Assembly (NCBI GenBank): GCA_020866945.1
Contig: JAJBVW010000194.1
Location: forward strand, 1-17,935
Reading direction: 5' to 3'
Source of the DNA: Oscillospiraceae bacterium
Lineage (GTDB): Bacteria > Bacillota > Clostridia > Oscillospirales > Oscillospiraceae
DNA: 17,935 nt
In this document: piece after piece, positions 6,867 through 14,152 of the stretch
How the letters are laid out: every line of letters begins with the position of its first letter
Position numbering within the stretch: the stretch's first letter is position 1
Program-made: the position numbers and the translations under genes
Notes under the pieces: model-generated
Databases searched by the model: none
The model's input: only the letters and a program-made list of their open reading frames with translations
Told to the model about the DNA's origin: nothing

Positions 6867-8300
6867 GTGGAACAAACGACAACAGCAACAACCTATTTGG
6901 AAACGGAAAAAATTGGAAAGCTGATGCGGAAATACTCCATTCCCTGCATTATTTCCATGGTGGTCGGCGCGCTCTATAACATCGTTGACCAGATATTCAT
7001 TGCAAACGCGGACTATCTCGGCTCCTATGGCAACGCGGCAAACACGGTGGTCTATCCCATCACCGTCCTGGCCCTTGGCATCGCCGTGATGATTGGCGAC
7101 GGCGGAGCCGCCTATGTAGGGGCCTGCCTGGGCCGGAAGGACACGGACACCGCCCGCCGCACCGTCGGCAACGCCATCCTGCTGAACGTCATCTGCGGCG
7201 TGGCGCTGATGTGCCTGTATCTGCTTTTAAGCGACCCCATCATCACCCTCTGCGGCGGGACAGTCAATGAGGAGACCTACGCCTGTGCCAAGGAGTATTA
7301 CTTCTGGATTTCCCTCGGCATCCCGTTTTATATTTTCGGCCAGGGCATGAACCCCCTCATCCGCTCGGACGGAAGCCCCAAGTTCGCCATGGCGGCCACC
7401 GTCCTGGGCGCGGTCACGAATATTATTCTTGACCCCATTATGATTTACGGCCTGCTCGGCTGCCCCCAGATGGGCATGAAGGGCGCGGCCATCGCCACCG
7501 TCGCGGGGCAGATTTTAACGGCGGCCCTCTCCGTCTGGTATCTCTGCCACATGAAGGTCATTAAGCTCAACCGAAAGAGCTTCGGCCTCTGGGGCAGCCT
7601 GATGAAAAAATTCCTCACCCTGGGCGTAACCAGCTTTCTCACCCAGATTGCCCTGGTTATCTCCATGGCGACGGTGAACAATATGTGTACCAAGTACGGC
7701 GCGTTGGATCCCATTTTCTCCCAGAATGAGTATTCTCAGATACCCCTCGCCGTTCTCGGCATCGTGATGAAATTCTTCGGCATTGCCGTCTCCATCGGCA
7801 CCGGCATCGCCGCGGGCAGCATCCCGGTGGTGAGCTATAACATCGGCGCCAGGCGAAAGGACAGGGCCAGGAAGCTCTTTACCTATCTCATCGCGGCGGA
7901 GCTTGGCGTGGGCGTTATCGCCCTTCTGATTGTGGAGCTGTTTCCCCAGGCGCTTATCGGCATCTTCGGCGCGGCGAATGAGAGCGCGTATTACACCCAG
8001 TTTGCCGTCCGCTGCTTTAGGATATACCTCTGCACCATGCCGCTGTGCATGATGAACAAGGGCGTTTTCATCTATTTGCAGGCCATCGGCAAGCCCGTCG
8101 CGTCCATTTCCATCACCATGGCGAGGGAGATTCTCTTTGGCGTGGCGCTGCCCATTTTGCTGCCCCGCATCTGGGGGCTGGACGGCGTTCTCTATTCCTT
8201 CCCCGCCGCCGACCTGCTGGCGACCTGCATTTCTGTGGTGGTGATCGTGAGAACCTATAAGGAATTAAGCGATAAACCGAAAAAGGAGGCGACGGCATGA
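6867..8300 (+). CDS. MATE-family efflux transporter
   Basis: The 477-residue polytopic membrane protein has about 12 predicted helices in two related halves. The N-terminal block LMRKYSIPCIISMVVGALYNIVDQIFIA is characteristic of the Firmicutes MATE branch (DinF/NorM-like), and the second half carries the matching repeat around VTSFLTQIALVISMATVNNM. Such pumps export cationic drugs or metabolites using Na+ or H+ gradients. Translation starts at GTG 6867, with a very strong GGAGGTGA six bases upstream. The stop overlaps the next ATG by four bases (ATGA). Substrate and coupling ion cannot be read. It probably falls under the same operator as the TetR gene. Confidence 0.93.
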   Translation: MEQTTTATTYLETEKIGKLMRKYSIPCIISMVVGALYNIVDQIFIANADYLGSYGNAANTVVYPITVLALGIAVMIGDGGAAYVGACLGRKDTDTARRTVGNAILLNVICGVALMCLYLLLSDPIITLCGGTVNEETYACAKEYYFWISLGIPFYIFGQGMNPLIRSDGSPKFAMAATVLGAVTNIILDPIMIYGLLGCPQMGMKGAAIATVAGQILTAALSVWYLCHMKVIKLNRKSFGLWGSLMKKFLTLGVTSFLTQIALVISMATVNNMCTKYGALDPIFSQNEYSQIPLAVLGIVMKFFGIAVSIGTGIAAGSIPVVSYNIGARRKDRARKLFTYLIAAELGVGVIALLIVELFPQALIGIFGAANESAYYTQFAVRCFRIYLCTMPLCMMNKGVFIYLQAIGKPVASISITMAREILFGVALPILLPRIWGLDGVLYSFPAADLLATCISVVVIVRTYKELSDKPKKEATA

Positions 8301-8884
8301 ACCGCGTCATAACCATCAGCCGCCAGTTTGGCAGCGGCGGCAGAACGATAGGCAAGGAGGTGGCCGCAAGGCTTGGCATCCCCTGCTATGACAGCGAGCT
8401 GATTTTGAAGATTGCCGAAAAAAGCGGCCTGTCAAAGGAGTATATAGAAAGCTACGGCGAACATACCCCCTCCTCAAGCTGGTGGGGCAACATCCTGGCC
8501 GACCGGGATTATAACGGCCATTCCATCCGGGATGACCTCTGGCGGGTGCAGCATGACATCATTACCGAGCTTGCGGAAAAGGAGTCCTGCGTTATCGTTG
8601 GCCGCTGCGCCGACTATATTTTAAAGGATACGGCGGACTGCCTGACCGTGTTCATTCACGCCTCCCTGGAAAAGCGGGCGGAGCGCATCGTCAGGCTCTA
8701 CGGCGAGAGCGACGAAAAGCCGGAAAAGCGCCTGCTGGACAAGGACAAGCGGAGAAAGTCCTATTATCAGTTCTATACCGACAGCGAATGGGGCAACGCC
8801 GCCAATTATCACATCGCCCTGGACAGCGGCGAGCTGGGCATCGGGCGGTGCGTCTCCATCATCGCAGATCTGTACGAAAAATAA
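8297..8884 (+). CDS. Cytidylate kinase-like family protein
   Basis: The 195-residue P-loop protein belongs to the cytidylate kinase-like family. The N-terminus VITISRQFGSGGRTIG (residues 4-19) is the family P-loop, and VIVGRCADYIL is the conserved second block with the nucleotide-contacting Arg. A lid-like segment rich in Arg and Lys (about 130-155, KDKRRKSYYQFYT) follows. Unlike canonical CMP kinase, the P-loop uses GSGGR, as is usual for this family, and the phosphorylated substrate is unknown. The ATG overlaps the MATE stop (ATGA) and has AAAAGGAGG six bases upstream. Coupling to a transporter suggests a linked role, but none is established. A strong terminator follows directly. Confidence 0.9.
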   Translation: MNRVITISRQFGSGGRTIGKEVAARLGIPCYDSELILKIAEKSGLSKEYIESYGEHTPSSSWWGNILADRDYNGHSIRDDLWRVQHDIITELAEKESCVIVGRCADYILKDTADCLTVFIHASLEKRAERIVRLYGESDEKPEKRLLDKDKRRKSYYQFYTDSEWGNAANYHIALDSGELGIGRCVSIIADLYEK

Positions 8885-8887
8885 ACG

Positions 8888-8923
8888 AAGCGCTTAGGGC
8901 TTTCTGTCAGGCCCTAAGCGCTT
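8888..8923. terminator. Rho-independent terminator, probably bidirectional
   Basis: A perfect 13-base stem (8888-8900 with 8911-8923) has a 10-base loop and is followed by a T-rich run on the plus strand. On the minus strand a weaker T-rich run follows. It lies between the convergent cytidylate kinase-like and DUF2812 genes and can serve both. Confidence 0.9.
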
Positions 8924-8930
8924 TTCTGTT

Positions 8931-9470
8931 TCAGTATTCTTTCCGCCCCATCCGATACCAGCCGTACAGCAGCAGCAGACCCAACGCCAGACCCAGGAGT
9001 GCGATGACGAGGGTTGCACTGCGTGCGCCATTCGTGAAGAATATCTGGAAATTGGCCGCCACCGCGCCAAAATCCAAAATACACAGCACCAGTGCCAGCC
9101 GCCGCCATCTGTCCTGCATCTGGCGGAGGGATTCGTCGTCGGTGTAAATCTCATAGGCCGATTCCTGCAGGGCCGGGTCGTATGCTTTGCGGAAATAGTG
9201 CCAGCCGTTGAAGGTGGAGCTTATATATTCCCAGCCCTGCTCCTCGAACGTCTCCCGGTAGCGGGCCATGTCCTCCGGCTTCAGGTCGTTGTTGTAATCC
9301 AGGGCGTAGCGGTATACTGCGCCGTCGTCCCGGGTGTATTTGCTGTGAAAGCACCCGCCCTTTACAAGCTGCCACCCCTCGCGGGATTTCTCCTCCAGGG
9401 CCTTCAGCTCCTTCTGATAATTCCAGGCAAAATAGGCCCGGTATGAGGTCTTGGTGGTTTTATTTTTCAT
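8931..9470 (-). CDS. DUF2812 membrane protein (second copy)
   Basis: The 179-residue protein has an N-terminal DUF2812 domain (about residues 10-115) with the pattern EEKSREGWQLVKGG, YALDYN, FEEQGWEY and FNGWHYFRK. Two C-terminal membrane helices follow (about 124-144 and 148-168), then a basic tail. The function of DUF2812 is unknown. The family commonly sits beside PadR regulators and is thought to be membrane-associated. The start at 9470 overlaps the end of the upstream DUF2812 gene by 11 bases, implying coupled translation. It is a clear paralogue of its neighbour, sharing the GWQLVKGG and NGWHYFRK-YDPAL blocks, so the pair arose by tandem duplication. Confidence 0.88.
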   Translation of the reverse strand: MKNKTTKTSYRAYFAWNYQKELKALEEKSREGWQLVKGGCFHSKYTRDDGAVYRYALDYNNDLKPEDMARYRETFEEQGWEYISSTFNGWHYFRKAYDPALQESAYEIYTDDESLRQMQDRWRRLALVLCILDFGAVAANFQIFFTNGARSATLVIALLGLALGLLLLYGWYRMGRKEY

Positions 9471-10020
9471 CGTGTTCTCCTCTCTCGTTATCTCCCGCCC
9501 GCCGCATCCGGCGGCTGCACAGGAGGGAAATCAGGGCCTCTGTCAGAAACGCCGCCATCAAAATGGCAATCAGGGCTATGTTGTTTCTGAAAAGCATTAT
9601 GCCCGCAAGACACATCGCGGCGCACAGAAGCTCGCTGAACATACTGCCCCGGTATCGCTTTGCCAGGCGCTCCGCCATCTCCCGCCGGGAGGCCGCGTCC
9701 GTGAATATCTCATAATCCGATTCCGGCAGGGCCGGGTCATAGCGCTTGCGGAAGTAGTGCCAGCCGTTCCAGGTGTTGTTCACAAGCTCCCAGCCCTGCT
9801 CCCGGAAGGTGGCGTAATAGCGGTTGTGGTCCTGGAGGTCGAAGTCATAATCCAGGGCGAAGCGATAGACGCCCTCCTCCCGCCGGAATCTGCGAACCAG
9901 GCGGCCCCCCTTCACGAGCTGCCAGCCCTCGCGGGAGGCTGCGTCCAGGTCGTCCAGCTCCTTTTGAAAGCTCCATGGGGCGTAGATACGAACCACGGTC
10001 TTGGTGGGGCTACGGCTCAT
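9460..10020 (-). CDS. DUF2812 membrane protein (first copy)
   Basis: The 186-residue protein has an N-terminal DUF2812 domain with ASREGWQLVKGGRLVRRF, FALDYDFDLQ, FREQGWELVNNTWNGWHYFRKRYDPAL in order. Two hydrophobic helices follow near residues 130-150 and 155-172, then a basic end. I chose the ATG at 10020 because AAAGGAGA lies a few bases upstream. The longer in-frame start at 10059 has no comparable site and would lie deep in the PadR gene. The gene begins 11 bases inside the PadR gene and ends 11 bases inside the second DUF2812 gene, so all three are tightly coupled. Its function is unknown. The PadR context suggests an inducible membrane-stress or signalling role (inference). Confidence 0.88.
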   Translation of the reverse strand: MSRSPTKTVVRIYAPWSFQKELDDLDAASREGWQLVKGGRLVRRFRREEGVYRFALDYDFDLQDHNRYYATFREQGWELVNNTWNGWHYFRKRYDPALPESDYEIFTDAASRREMAERLAKRYRGSMFSELLCAAMCLAGIMLFRNNIALIAILMAAFLTEALISLLCSRRMRRAGDNERGEHDEK

Positions 10021-10357
10021 GGGCGTCTCCTTTCTCCGCGCCGGTGACGGCGGCGGCAATGCGGGTTAGGTGGTTCAGGCGGGAGATTTCCTCCTCCAGC
10101 ACCTGGCGGCCCGTGTCGGTCAGCTCGTACTGCCGCTTGCGCTCAAAGCTCTGGCTGTCGGGCAGATGCTCCGCGATCCAGCCCCGCGTCAGCATGGCGC
10201 TGACCGCGCCGTACATGGTGCCGGAGCCGATGCGGACGTGGCCCTCCGACAGGGTCAGCACCTGCTGCATGATGCCGTACCCGTGGTTCGGGCCGTTATA
10301 CAGGCACAGCAAAATGTAAAAATAGCTCTCGGTCAATGGTTCCGCTCGTTTCGCCAT
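10010..10357 (-). CDS. PadR-family transcriptional regulator
   Basis: The 115-residue winged-helix repressor is of the compact PadR type. The block LTESYFYILLCLYNGPNHGYGIMQQV is the family N-terminal helix-turn-helix, IGSGTMYGAVSAMLTRGWI is the recognition helix, and RQYELTDTGRQVLEEEI is the wing followed by the dimerisation helix. I chose the ATG at 10357, which has AAAGGAGG seven bases upstream, over the upstream in-frame start at 10444, which lies inside the promoter and operator. It leads the DUF2812 pair and probably represses its own operon through the dyads at 10395-10455. The inducer is unknown. Confidence 0.92.
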   Translation of the reverse strand: MAKRAEPLTESYFYILLCLYNGPNHGYGIMQQVLTLSEGHVRIGSGTMYGAVSAMLTRGWIAEHLPDSQSFERKRQYELTDTGRQVLEEEISRLNHLTRIAAAVTGAEKGDAHEP

Positions 10358-10394
10358 AGGCTGCCTCCTTTGGGAATCAATTATGTCGGTTGCT

Positions 10395-10417
10395 GATATG
10401 TCGATGGACGACATATC
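10395..10417. promoter_or_regulatory. PadR operator candidate 1 (palindrome)
   Basis: GATATGTCG (10395-10403) and CGACATATC (10409-10417) form a perfect 9-base dyad with a 5-base centre. It contains an ATGT-N9-ACAT arrangement close to the ATGT-N8-ACAT sites known for PadR proteins. It lies just downstream of the predicted transcription start of padR on the minus strand. Confidence 0.75.
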
Positions 10418-10429
10418 GTTTGTAGCTAT

Positions 10430-10458
10430 ATCGTACCACGACATATATCGTTTGTCAA
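10430..10458 (-). promoter_or_regulatory. Sigma-A promoter of the PadR-DUF2812 operon with overlapping half-repeat
   Basis: On the minus strand, TTGACA (10453-10458) is followed after 17 bases by TACGAT (10430-10435). The spacer holds a second copy of the operator word: CGACATATATCGTTTGT (10439-10455) repeats CGACATATCGTTTGT (10409-10423) with two extra bases. A repressor bound here would cover the promoter. Confidence 0.82.
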
Positions 10459-10475
10459 CATATTTTTTCTTATTC

Positions 10476-10539
10476 TTGCAATGGCGAGAGCGCGGGTGTA
10501 TAATTTCTATGTAGTATAAACTAACAGGCTATGCGCCTG
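10476..10539 (+). promoter_or_regulatory. Promoter of the HMA gene
   Basis: TTGCAA (10476-10481) is followed after 17 bases by TATAAT (10499-10504). Downstream, CAGGC (10525-10529) and GCCTG (10535-10539) make a small dyad just before the ribosome site AAGGAG. The promoter is about 20 bases from the divergent padR promoter, so the two may influence each other. Confidence 0.75.
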
Positions 10540-10555
10540 AGAAGGAGAATAGAAT

Positions 10556-10807
10556 ATGACAAAAACAATGACCGTAGAGGGCATGATGTGCGGAATGTGT
10601 GAGGCCCACGTGGCCGACGCGTTGCGGAAGGTTCCCGGCGTCGAAAAGGTCAAGGTAACCCGCGCCAATAACCAGGCCACCATCCACTGCCAGGAGGACG
10701 TCTCCGACGAGGCCCTGCTGAAGGCCGTAAACGACACCGGCTACACCGCCTCCAACGTCCAGGTGGCCGAGGAGACCGGGAAGAAGCTGTTTGGGTTTAA
10801 GAAGTAA
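10556..10807 (+). CDS. Heavy-metal-associated (HMA) domain protein, CopZ-like
   Basis: The 83-residue soluble protein is a single ferredoxin-like HMA domain. The metal-binding loop is M-x-C-x-x-C at residues 10-15 (MMCGMC), followed by the helix AHVADALRKVPGVEKVKV and the closing DTGYTAS. It should bind Cu(I) or another soft metal and deliver it to a P-type ATPase or regulator. No such partner is in this window, so its role is open. The ATG has AAGGAG nine bases upstream and its own promoter. The tail after residue 70 (EETGKKLFGFKK) is basic and looks flexible. Confidence 0.92.
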   Translation: MTKTMTVEGMMCGMCEAHVADALRKVPGVEKVKVTRANNQATIHCQEDVSDEALLKAVNDTGYTASNVQVAEETGKKLFGFKK

Positions 10808-10817
10808 GTGAGGCGCA

Positions 10818-10912
10818 GGAGAAGCGCTCTCCGGTAGTGCCAGTTACGTAGGAACCCTCTCCACCACCCATGCGGGCGGTGGAGAGGGTTCCTCTGCAAC
10901 CTGAACCAGGTT
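10818..10912 (+). repeat. Three-hairpin non-coding element, copy A
   Basis: Ten bases after the HMA stop come three stems. Hairpin 1 is GGAGA-agcgc-TCTCC (10818-10832). Hairpin 2 has a 15-base perfect stem (10851-10865 with 10878-10892). Hairpin 3 is AACCTG-AAC-CAGGTT (10898-10912). The box AGTGCCAGTTA lies between stems 1 and 2. Copy B at 14787-14867 has the same order, with AGCACCAATTA between stems and a nearly identical third hairpin. Hairpin 2 may also end transcription of the HMA gene, although it lacks a T-tract. Confidence 0.6.
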
Positions 10913-10940
10913 AGATATTTCCAAAACAGCAGCTCCCCGC

Positions 10941-11303
10941 TCACCCAAGGGCTACGTCCAGGGCCATCATTAGGGTGAAGCCCAGGGCGAAGCAGATGGT
11001 GCCGGTGTTGGAATGGGGGCCGGAGGACATTTCGGGGATCAGCTCCTCCACGACGACGTACAGCATGGCGCCGGCGGCGAAGCTCAATAGATATGGCAGC
11101 GCGGGCACCAGGACGCTGGCGGCGAGAATCGTGACGAGCGCGCCGAGCGGCTCCACCGCGCCGGAGAGCGCCCCGGCGGCGAACCCGGTCAAGGCCCGCT
11201 GCACCCCCTGGCGCATGGCCCCGCGCATGAAAAACACGCACCCGGCCCCCAGCGCCGTGCCGAGGAAGGGGATGAATATTCCCTGGATAATTTGTATGGA
11301 CAT
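10941..11303 (-). CDS. ZIP-family metal transporter gene with internal deletion
   Basis: The 120-residue product joins the start of a ZIP transporter (MSIQIIQGIFIPFLGTALG, first helix, to GFAAG at about residue 45) directly to its end. The end runs from ALSGAVEPLGALV, through LPYLLSFAAGAMLYVVVEEL, to the terminal helix MMALDVALG. Bacterial ZIPs of this subgroup are about 250-270 residues. The missing middle would contain helices 3-5 with the His-Asn-x-Pro-Glu-Gly type metal ligands. The reading frame is preserved. The ATG at 11303 has AAGGAG eight bases upstream, so a short protein could be made. It is unlikely to transport metal. A decayed gene is the simplest reading. Confidence 0.85.
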   Translation of the reverse strand: MSIQIIQGIFIPFLGTALGAGCVFFMRGAMRQGVQRALTGFAAGALSGAVEPLGALVTILAASVLVPALPYLLSFAAGAMLYVVVEELIPEMSSGPHSNTGTICFALGFTLMMALDVALG

Positions 11304-11361
11304 AGATTTCTCCTTGTTGTGGGCGGGAGCGTGCAGTGGGTTACAATGCACCTGGCGCTTG

Positions 11362-12582
11362 TTAAAGCTGGATATTTTGCGAAAGAACCTGGACGATATT
11401 TTTATGTTCAACGCCGTCGCGTTCTTGCAGCAAGGGGTCGAGCGTGAGCAGGTATTTGGGGTAATTATCGCGCACCTGGTAGAACGGTCTGTATTCCCGC
11501 TCCTCGGTCTGCTGCTCGGCTATGGTCATGGCGACCTGGATATAGCGGTAATCATTCGCCCGGCGGGCAATGAAATCGCATTCCAATTTGCCGATACGAC
11601 CTACGCTGACCGAATATCCGCTGTTGCGCAGATATAAATATATTAGATTTTCCAGGGCTGGGCCATAACTGATACGGTTGTCTGTCACCGTCATAAAATA
11701 AATGCTCAAATCTGCCAGATAATATTTTTGTTCGCCGGAAAGGGATTTCCTGGATTTGCAGTCAAATCGCGGGCAGGGATAGATAATTTTCGCGTCCGTC
11801 AGTATTTTTATATACCGCCTGATTGTTTCTTTTTTAACCGGTGTTTTTTCAGTTTTATTGAAATAATCGAACAGATTTTTTATGCTGAACGTTGCGCCGA
11901 AATTATTGACGACGTAATTCTGCACTCGTTCAAACACGGAACGGTTTCGTATCTTCACATTCGCCTGAATGTCCTTGCGGAATATCTCCTCAATTACGCT
12001 GCGGGTATAAAAACGCCGTGCTTCTATGTCTTGAAATTCGAGAGCCTTCGGGAACCCGCCGTTTATAATATACTCATTAAATTCAGCGTTTATATCCCCG
12101 TTGACCGACAGACCCAAATGCCGCTTCATTTCCATATACTCGGAGAAATCCAGTGTAAATATTTCAAATTCAAGGTATCTGCCGGTCAGTTTGGTCGCAA
12201 TCTCGCCGCTCAATAAATAGGAGTTTGAGCCGGTCAGAAAAATAGAAATATTTCCGTCTGTATTAAACCCATTGACGGTTTCCTCAAAGTCCTGAACATT
12301 TTGCACCTCGTCAATGAATAAATATTTGAAATCACCGTCGGTTATCAGGGAATCTATTTTTGATTCGAGAAGTGCAGGGGTTTTGATGGATTTATTCACT
12401 CTCTTGTCAAGGTCAAGATAAAGAATGTCCTTTTCCGGCACACCGGATGCCAGCAGTTCCTCACGTATCAGTTGCATGATGCAGGATTTTCCGCAGCGGC
12501 GGATGCCGGTTATAACCTTAATCATGTCCGTCCTATAAAAGGGCCGTAGCTTGGAAAGATATTTTTCCCGCTTGTATAGCAT
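11362..12582 (-). CDS. AAA-type ATPase with DUF4143 C-terminal domain
   Basis: The 406-residue protein has an N-terminal P-loop ATPase domain with Walker A GIRRCGKS (26-33) and Walker B YLFIDEVQ (87-94). A sensor-like LTGSNSYLLSGEIATKLTGR follows, then a DUF4143 domain with a restriction-endonuclease-like end (LECDFIARRANDYRYIQVAM, near residue 350). The family is widespread in gut bacteria and archaea, often next to mobile or defence genes, and its role is unproven. The gene is visibly richer in A and T than its neighbours, which suggests recent acquisition. The ATG at 12582 has GGGAGG seven bases upstream. Its promoter is at 12609-12636. It is probably a single-gene unit. Confidence 0.9.
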   Translation of the reverse strand: MLYKREKYLSKLRPFYRTDMIKVITGIRRCGKSCIMQLIREELLASGVPEKDILYLDLDKRVNKSIKTPALLESKIDSLITDGDFKYLFIDEVQNVQDFEETVNGFNTDGNISIFLTGSNSYLLSGEIATKLTGRYLEFEIFTLDFSEYMEMKRHLGLSVNGDINAEFNEYIINGGFPKALEFQDIEARRFYTRSVIEEIFRKDIQANVKIRNRSVFERVQNYVVNNFGATFSIKNLFDYFNKTEKTPVKKETIRRYIKILTDAKIIYPCPRFDCKSRKSLSGEQKYYLADLSIYFMTVTDNRISYGPALENLIYLYLRNSGYSVSVGRIGKLECDFIARRANDYRYIQVAMTIAEQQTEEREYRPFYQVRDNYPKYLLTLDPLLQERDGVEHKNIVQVLSQNIQL

Positions 12583-12608
12583 ATCCGTGCCTCCCTTTTT
12601 TTGCTGTT

Positions 12609-12637
12609 ATTATACCACGGACCTTGAAAAATTCAAG
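12609..12637 (-). promoter_or_regulatory. Promoter of the AAA/DUF4143 gene with dyad at the -35
   Basis: On the minus strand, TTGAAT (12631-12636) is followed after 16 bases by TATAAT (12609-12614). CTTGAA-AAA-TTCAAG (12623-12637) is a perfect dyad overlapping the -35, a possible operator. Confidence 0.65.
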
Positions 12638-12645
12638 TTAAGGGG

Positions 12646-12674
12646 GTCATTTTTGATAAAATTGAGAAAATGAC
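12646..12674. terminator. Weak hairpin after the hydantoinase gene
   Basis: GTCATTTT (12646-12653) pairs with AAAATGAC (12667-12674) across 13 bases. It lies just past the stop of the minus-strand hydantoinase gene. The stem is AT-rich and there is no T-tract, so it is only a possible terminator. Confidence 0.35.
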
Positions 12675-12690
12675 ACCGTTAAAGAATGCG

Positions 12691-14049
12691 TCATAACACT
12701 TCCGCGCTTCCCCTGGATAAATATTCACCGGCGGCAGGGCGGAGGCATTTTCCGTTTTCGGCGGCTTTTTGGCCGCGCAGGTATACGACCCGGGCGCGGC
12801 CGGTGAGGGGGAAGCCCTCCCACGGGGAATAGTCGCAGCGCATCTGCTGCTCGCCCGCGTGTATCGCGCCGCGATAGTCCGGCTCCCAGACGACCACGTC
12901 CGCGTCGAAGCCCGGCGCCAGCGCGCCCTTCCGGCCCCAGAGGCCGAACGCCTTCGCCGGCGCCTCCGCAAGCATACGGCACATATCCTCCGGCCCGATA
13001 CGTCCGGCGGAAACGCCGCAGGCCCATATCAGCGCGGGCCGCTGCTCAATGCCCGGCAGGCCGTTCGGGATGCGCGAAAAATCGCCCCGGCCCAGCTCCT
13101 TCTGGCCATGGAAATTGAAGCTGCAATGGTCGGTGGAGAGAATATCGACCTCCCCGTCCGCCACGGCGCGCCAGAGGGCGTTTCTGTCCTGGGCCGAGCG
13201 CAGCGGCGGCGAACAGACGTATTTCGCCCCCGCGAAATCGGGCTGGGAATACAGCTCCTCCGTCAGCGTGAGATACTGCGGGCAGGTCTCCACCAGCACC
13301 CGCCGGCCCGCGGCGCGGGCCTTTTCGATTTCCGCAAGCCCCTCGCGGGTGGAAAGATGCACGACCCACGGCAGCCCGCCGGATGCCCCGGCCAGCGCCA
13401 GCAGCCGCGCGACGGCGTCCGCCTCCACGCGGTTTGGCCGCGACACGGGATGCCACTGCGGCCCGGTCAGGCCCCGCCACAGGAGGTCGGAGACCCGCGC
13501 CGTCACCCGGTCGCCCAGCTCGCAGTGCACGCCGAGCCATGCGCCCAGCTCGCCCGTGCAGGCGAGAAGCTCCGCGAGCGCCCTGTCGTCCAGGCGGAGA
13601 TTGTCATACGCCATATACGCCTTAAAGCTCGTGACGCCGGCGGCGGCCATCGTTTTCAGCTCCGCGCGCGTCGCATCGTTCCAGTCGGTCACGGCCATGT
13701 GAAACCCATAATCGCAGGCGCAGCGCCCGTCGGCGCGGCCATGCCACACGTCCAGCGCCTCCGCGAGCGTATGCCCGCGCTCCTGGGTCGCGAAGTCGAG
13801 GATGACCGTCGTTCCGCCCGCCAGCGCGGCCCCGGTGCCGGAGGCGAAATCATCCGCCGTCACCGTGCCGGCGGACGGCATATCCAAATGCGTGTGGCTG
13901 TCGATGAAGCCGGGAAACAGCAGGCACCCGGACACGTCCACGACCTCATCCGCCGCCCCGCCTGAGGCGATTTTTTCCCCGTCGATGTATACGTCCCGCC
14001 GCTCCAATCCCTGCGGGGACACGACCGTCCCGCCGCGCAGCACAACCAT
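12691..14049 (-). CDS. hydA: Dihydropyrimidinase/hydantoinase-family amidohydrolase
   Basis: The 452-residue cyclic amidohydrolase opens five- or six-membered cyclic diamides such as dihydropyrimidines or hydantoins. The binuclear metal site is complete: His52 and His54 (DSHTHLDMP), carboxylated Lys143 (SFKAYMAYD), His175 (GVHCELGD), His231 (VVHLSTREG) and Asp307 (STDHCSF). TGPQWHPVSRPNRVEADAVARL is the usual family block. I chose the ATG at 14049, which has AGGAGGT seven bases upstream; the in-frame ATG at 14109 falls at the -35 element. No pyrimidine-degradation partner is adjacent, so the physiological substrate is open; D-hydantoinase, dihydropyrimidinase and phenylhydantoinase are all possible. 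The promoter is at 14081-14109. Confidence 0.9.
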   Translation of the reverse strand: MVVLRGGTVVSPQGLERRDVYIDGEKIASGGAADEVVDVSGCLLFPGFIDSHTHLDMPSAGTVTADDFASGTGAALAGGTTVILDFATQERGHTLAEALDVWHGRADGRCACDYGFHMAVTDWNDATRAELKTMAAAGVTSFKAYMAYDNLRLDDRALAELLACTGELGAWLGVHCELGDRVTARVSDLLWRGLTGPQWHPVSRPNRVEADAVARLLALAGASGGLPWVVHLSTREGLAEIEKARAAGRRVLVETCPQYLTLTEELYSQPDFAGAKYVCSPPLRSAQDRNALWRAVADGEVDILSTDHCSFNFHGQKELGRGDFSRIPNGLPGIEQRPALIWACGVSAGRIGPEDMCRMLAEAPAKAFGLWGRKGALAPGFDADVVVWEPDYRGAIHAGEQQMRCDYSPWEGFPLTGRARVVYLRGQKAAENGKCLRPAAGEYLSRGSAEVL

Positions 14050-14080
14050 ATCGCGCACCTCCTGTATTTGTTGTGGTTCG

Positions 14081-14109
14081 ATTGTATCACACCCGTTCAG
14101 GCTTTGCAA
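14081..14109 (-). promoter_or_regulatory. Promoter of the hydantoinase gene
   Basis: On the minus strand, TTGCAA (14104-14109) is followed after 17 bases by TACAAT (14081-14086). It begins 14 bases from the toxin-antitoxin operator, so occupancy there could affect it. Confidence 0.78.
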
Positions 14110-14122
14110 TCGGACAAAAATA

Positions 14123-14152
14123 GCTGTAAAATTCGCGGTTGAATTTTACAGC
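14123..14152. promoter_or_regulatory. Toxin-antitoxin operator palindrome
   Basis: Perfect 12-base arms, GCTGTAAAATTC (14123-14134) and GAATTTTACAGC (14141-14152), flank a 6-base centre. The right arm covers the -35 of the antitoxin promoter. This is the expected layout for autorepression by a Phd/YefM antitoxin. Confidence 0.85.

Noticed and set aside
12769..13965. A 398-codon plus-strand frame opposite the hydantoinase gene
   Set aside because: It is Arg, Ala and Gly-rich low-complexity text with no ribosome site, opposite a gene with a full metal site.
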